From Gammaproteobacteria bacterium (GTDB lineage: Bacteria > Pseudomonadota > Gammaproteobacteria > Nitrosococcales > Methylophagaceae): a DNA stretch of 8,185 nt. The stretch's first letter is position 1. Every line of letters starts with the position of its first letter. The position numbers were made by a program, and so were the translations under genes. The notes under the pieces were generated by a model that searched no databases, was not told the DNA's origin, and saw only the letters and a list, made by a program, of their open reading frames with translations. The DNA is taken from the NCBI GenBank assembly GCA_002402245.1, contig NVVP01000004.1, positions 23,580 to 31,764 on the forward strand, written 5' to 3'. Below, piece after piece: positions 5,064 to 8,185 of this stretch.

Positions 5064-5384
5064 GTGCTTAAGCTTGTCTTTTTTGTTCCCGAATCGCATA
5101 AAGAATCAGTAAAAAAGGCACTTTTTAACCAAGGCGCAGGTCGTTATGATGGTTATGACTATTGTGCATGGGAAACCCTAGGAACAGGGCAGTTTAAACC
5201 GTTAACAGGTAGCCAACCTTTTATTGGTGAACGTGACAAAGTTGAAGTAGTAGCCGAATACCGGGTTGAAATGATATGTGCTGAACAGCATATTAAAGTG
5301 GTGTTACAAGCTTTACTCGCTAGCCATCCTTATGAAACCCCCGCTTATGATGTCCAGAAGATTATGTTACTGGACGATTTTTAA
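5064..5384 (+). CDS. small NIF3/YqfO-like protein (CutA1-like fold expected)
   Basis: This 106-residue protein matches the short stand-alone version of the domain found inserted in many NIF3/YqfO proteins. Visible marks are LVFFVPESHKESVKKALF (4-21), GAGRYDGYDYCAWET (24-38), the G-x-GQFKP segment (40-46), and HPYETPAYDV (88-97), which ends the domain. The fold in larger relatives is CutA1- or PII-like; the biochemical role is unknown, and the metal-binding halves of full NIF3 proteins are absent. The start is GTG at 5064, placed directly after the TAA of the lipoprotein gene (TAAGTG), which implies translational coupling. No in-frame ATG near the N-terminus offers an alternative, and similarity begins at the first residues. 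It lies 19 bp before pepN. Confidence 0.85.
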   Translation: MLKLVFFVPESHKESVKKALFNQGAGRYDGYDYCAWETLGTGQFKPLTGSQPFIGERDKVEVVAEYRVEMICAEQHIKVVLQALLASHPYETPAYDVQKIMLLDDF

Positions 5385-5403
5385 TTTCACCGAGTTTGTT
5401 GTT

Positions 5404-8061
5404 ATGACGTCATCTATTACTATCCAGCCAAAAGAAACCTTTTTAGCCGATTATCAAGTACCGAATTATTTAATTGATGCGGTGCATTTACACTTTGAAC
5501 TAGGTGCATCGACCACACGCGTTCGCAGTGTGTTATCCATGCGAAAGAATCCTGATGCAGTAAGTGATGAATGTGTACTTGATGGTGAACAGCTAGAATT
5601 AATCTCGGTTAAATTGGATGGTGTAACTTTAGCCGGTAATGAGTATCAACGTACTGATAAAACATTGTTTATTGCCTCTCTGCCGGCACAATGTGAATTA
5701 GAAATAGAAACGGTTATTCAGCCTGATAAAAATACGGCATTAGAAGGTTTATATCACTCTGGTTCATTGTTGTGTACACAGTGTGAAGCAGAAGGCTTTA
5801 GACGTATTACCTATTATTTAGACCGACCTGATGTGATGGCTGTATTTACCGTGTCGATTGTAGCTGATAAGCAGCAATGGCCGATTATGCTATCTAACGG
5901 TAATATGGAAGATCAAGGTCAATTTGATGATGGACGTCATTGGACGCGCTGGCATGATCCTCATCCAAAACCAAGTTATTTATTTGCTTTGGTCGCCGGT
6001 GATTTATACCGTCAGCAAGATAGCTTTACTACCCAATCTGGTCGTGAAGTTAGTTTGCAAATTTATGTTGATCATGAAAACAGTCATAAATGTGATCATG
6101 CCTTAATGTCATTAAAGCAATCGATGAAGTGGGATGAAGACACCTACGGTCGTGAATATGATTTAGACATTTTTATGATTGTGGCAGTAAATGATTTCAA
6201 TATGGGCGCAATGGAGAATAAAGGTTTAAATATATTTAACTCTTCCTGTGTGCTTGCCAGCCCCGATACCGCAACAGATAGTGATTACTACCGTATTCAA
6301 AGTATTGTCGGCCATGAGTATTTCCATAACTGGTCTGGTAATCGTGTTACCTGCCGTGATTGGTTCCAGTTAAGCTTGAAAGAAGGCTTTACTGTATTAC
6401 GCGATCAACAGTTTAGTGCTGATATGAACTCGGCAGCAGTGCAGCGAATTGATGATGTAAATCAATTACGCACCATGCAATTTGCAGAAGATGCTGGCCC
6501 GATGGCTCACCCGGTTAGACCCGCTTCATTTATTGAAATCAGTAACTTTTATACGGTGACAATTTATGAAAAAGGGGCTGAAGTCGTCGGCATGATTAAA
6601 ACGATTGTAGGTGATGACGGCTTTAGAAAAGGTACTGATTTGTACTTTGACCGCCATGATGGTCAGGCGGTGACTACCGATGATTTTGTTCAAGCGATTG
6701 AAGATGCTAATGATGTTGACCTAAACCAGTTTAAACGTTGGTATTCTCAAGCTGGGACGCCTGTTCTAACGATTAATGGACAATATAAGCAAGCGACTAA
6801 AGAGTATGTCTTAACAGTGAAACAGCACTGCCCAGCAACACCAGGACAAGATACTAAACAGCCATTTCATATTCCTCTAGCTATGGGATTATTAGATGAG
6901 CAGGGACAGTCGTTACCATTACAATTAGCGGGCGAAAACACGGCTTGGGAATCAGAAACTCGAGTGTTATCGATTACTGAAACCGAGCAACTCTTTACCT
7001 TTATAAATGTACAGTCAGCGGCGATACCTTCACTATTACGTGGTTTTTCAGCCCCTGTGAAAATGAAGGTTAAGCGTTCAAATGCAGAGTTGGCCTTCTT
7101 AATGACTCACGATAAAGATAGTTTTAATCGTTGGGATGCTAGCCAGACTTTAGTAATCTCACTTTTGCTTGGTCTAGTAAAAGATGTGCAATCGCAGAAG
7201 AACCTTGTATTAGATAAGTTATTAGTTAAGCAGTTTTCAGCTGTGTTAGCTGATAAAACAATTGATCCTGCCTTAGTGGTAAAAATGCTTAGCTTACCAA
7301 GTGAAAATTATTTGGCAGCACAGATGGATGTAGCTGATGTTGATGCCATTCATACCGCACGTAAATTCTTGAAAAAACAGATTGCACTAGGTTTGAAAGA
7401 TCAGTTTAGTGAATTTTACTTACAATTAGCTTCAACTGAAAAGTATCAGTTTAATGCTAAGGATATGGCCAAACGTAGCCTTAAAAATACCTGCTTAAGT
7501 TATTTAATGACGGCAGACGATACTAATTATATTCAGAGCTGCGTAGATCAGCTACAGCAGTCAGATAATATGACAGATAGTATTTCTGGTTTAATTTTAC
7601 TGGCCGATCAACAGGGGCCAGAAGGTGAGCAAGCCTTAGCTGATTTTTATCAAAAATGGCAGCATGATCGTCTGGTAGTAGATAAGTGGCTTACAGTACA
7701 AGCGCAATCTAGTTTGCCTAATACTTTGGCCAAGGTGAAAACATTAATGCAGCATGCAGCATTTAATATTACTAACCCTAATAATGTACGTGCTTTAGTG
7801 GGGCAGTTTTGTCGAAACAACCCGATTAACTTCCATGCAAAAGATGGTTCAGGTTATCAGTTTTTAGCTGAACAAATTATTATTTTGAATAAACTGAATC
7901 CGCAAGTGGCTTCTAGAATGTTGGGTGCCTTTAATTCATGGAGACACTATGACCAAGGTCGACAAAAATTAATGAAGATTGCATTAGAGAACATTGTGCA
8001 GCAGGATGATTTATCAGCTGATGTGTATGAAGTAGTGACTAAATATTTGGCGGATGATTAA
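5404..8061 (+). CDS. pepN: aminopeptidase N (M1 family, PepN)
   Basis: A cytosolic zinc aminopeptidase that removes N-terminal residues from peptides during protein turnover. Its 885 residues align well with E. coli PepN (870): an N-terminal beta domain to about 200 with CTQCEAEGFRRITYYLDRPDV, a thermolysin-like catalytic domain to about 450, a small beta domain, and an alpha-helical C-terminal domain from about 550. GAMEN is at 268-272. Zinc ligands are H304, H308 and E327, the catalytic base is E305 (HEYFHNW), and Y388 is the transition-state tyrosine, all offset by seven from E. coli. No truncation or missing residue was found. The frame is open back to 5278, but that extension overlaps the previous gene and lacks similarity, so I start at ATG 5404, preceded by a weak GAG 9 nt upstream. 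The stop overlaps the next start by one base (TAATG). Confidence 0.96.
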   Translation: MTSSITIQPKETFLADYQVPNYLIDAVHLHFELGASTTRVRSVLSMRKNPDAVSDECVLDGEQLELISVKLDGVTLAGNEYQRTDKTLFIASLPAQCELEIETVIQPDKNTALEGLYHSGSLLCTQCEAEGFRRITYYLDRPDVMAVFTVSIVADKQQWPIMLSNGNMEDQGQFDDGRHWTRWHDPHPKPSYLFALVAGDLYRQQDSFTTQSGREVSLQIYVDHENSHKCDHALMSLKQSMKWDEDTYGREYDLDIFMIVAVNDFNMGAMENKGLNIFNSSCVLASPDTATDSDYYRIQSIVGHEYFHNWSGNRVTCRDWFQLSLKEGFTVLRDQQFSADMNSAAVQRIDDVNQLRTMQFAEDAGPMAHPVRPASFIEISNFYTVTIYEKGAEVVGMIKTIVGDDGFRKGTDLYFDRHDGQAVTTDDFVQAIEDANDVDLNQFKRWYSQAGTPVLTINGQYKQATKEYVLTVKQHCPATPGQDTKQPFHIPLAMGLLDEQGQSLPLQLAGENTAWESETRVLSITETEQLFTFINVQSAAIPSLLRGFSAPVKMKVKRSNAELAFLMTHDKDSFNRWDASQTLVISLLLGLVKDVQSQKNLVLDKLLVKQFSAVLADKTIDPALVVKMLSLPSENYLAAQMDVADVDAIHTARKFLKKQIALGLKDQFSEFYLQLASTEKYQFNAKDMAKRSLKNTCLSYLMTADDTNYIQSCVDQLQQSDNMTDSISGLILLADQQGPEGEQALADFYQKWQHDRLVVDKWLTVQAQSSLPNTLAKVKTLMQHAAFNITNPNNVRALVGQFCRNNPINFHAKDGSGYQFLAEQIIILNKLNPQVASRMLGAFNSWRHYDQGRQKLMKIALENIVQQDDLSADVYEVVTKYLADD

Positions 8062-8185
8062 TGTTTACCCTCGATCCCAGATTAGAACAAGACACTATTC
8101 ATCTTGGTGAATTTCCTTTATGCCGCGTGTTATTGATGAATGATGCTCGTTACCCGTGGATTATTTTAGTACCTAGACAAACTGG
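8061..8185 (+). CDS. HIT-family (histidine triad) protein, N-terminal part (runs off the right edge)
   Basis: The ATG shares its A with the pepN stop (TAATG) and opens a frame that stays open to the window edge, 41 residues. It begins MFTLDPRLEQDTIHLGEFPL, and the next stretch CRVLLMNDARYPWIILVPR (21-39) is the beta-strand and loop typical of the bacterial HIT subgroup, with the N-D-x-R-Y-P-W motif. HIT proteins are nucleotidyl hydrolases or transferases acting on AMP- or dinucleoside-linked substrates; the catalytic H-x-H-x-H triad lies beyond the window. The one-base overlap points to translational coupling to pepN. Confidence 0.82.
   Translation, partial: MFTLDPRLEQDTIHLGEFPLCRVLLMNDARYPWIILVPRQT

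Noticed and set aside
5278..5403. 42-codon N-terminal extension of pepN
   Set aside because: It overlaps the conserved end of the NIF3-like gene in another frame and has no counterpart in PepN proteins; ATG 5404 fits the known N-terminus.
5924..6106. Plus-strand ORF of 60 codons
   Set aside because: It is an out-of-frame shadow inside the well-conserved catalytic region of pepN.

Overview
The window looks like chromosomal DNA of a low-GC (by eye about 40 %, not counted) gammaproteobacterium, probably marine or free-living. The evidence is the close match of several products to gammaproteobacterial families: an E. coli-like PepN aminopeptidase, a Pseudomonas-type 189-residue dCTP deaminase, and Mrp/ApbC placed directly before dcd as in pseudomonads. 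I cannot name the genus. No insertion sequence, phage, CRISPR, tRNA or rRNA is visible.

Left part (1-2070): a LysR-type regulator, cut by the window edge, is read leftward. Divergent from it are a small DoxX-family membrane protein and a DODA/YgiD-type extradiol dioxygenase. This looks like a regulator plus a two-gene oxidative or aromatic-metabolism unit. A leftward gene for a membrane-anchored protein of unknown function converges on the dioxygenase with only 5 bp between the stop codons.

Middle: a 250-bp non-coding stretch (2071-2320) separates that gene from mrp. It carries a perfect 11-bp inverted repeat with a 21-bp centre, and a smaller 6-bp inverted repeat beside it.

Right part (2321-8185): six same-strand genes are closely packed: mrp, dcd, a seven-repeat WD40 lipoprotein, a small NIF3/YqfO-like protein, pepN and a HIT-family protein cut by the window edge. 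Gaps are 41, 20, 0, 19 and -1 bp, with no visible terminator, so they could be one transcript. Their functions (Fe-S carrier, dUTP supply, unknown lipoprotein, unknown small protein, peptide turnover, nucleotide hydrolase) do not form one obvious pathway; this looks like a housekeeping string.

The most unusual signal is non-coding, in the doxX-dioxygenase gap (744-811). The dioxygenase has no Shine-Dalgarno sequence near its ATG. A strong one (AGGAG, 750-754) lies 54 nt upstream, and a perfect 11-bp hairpin (758-800) would bring it to an effective spacing of about 11 nt. A competing hairpin (744-785) would bury the same sequence, and a nine-codon ORF starts right after it. The layout suggests either a structured-spacer translation switch or a leader-peptide arrangement. 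Everything said about regulation is inference from sequence alone.
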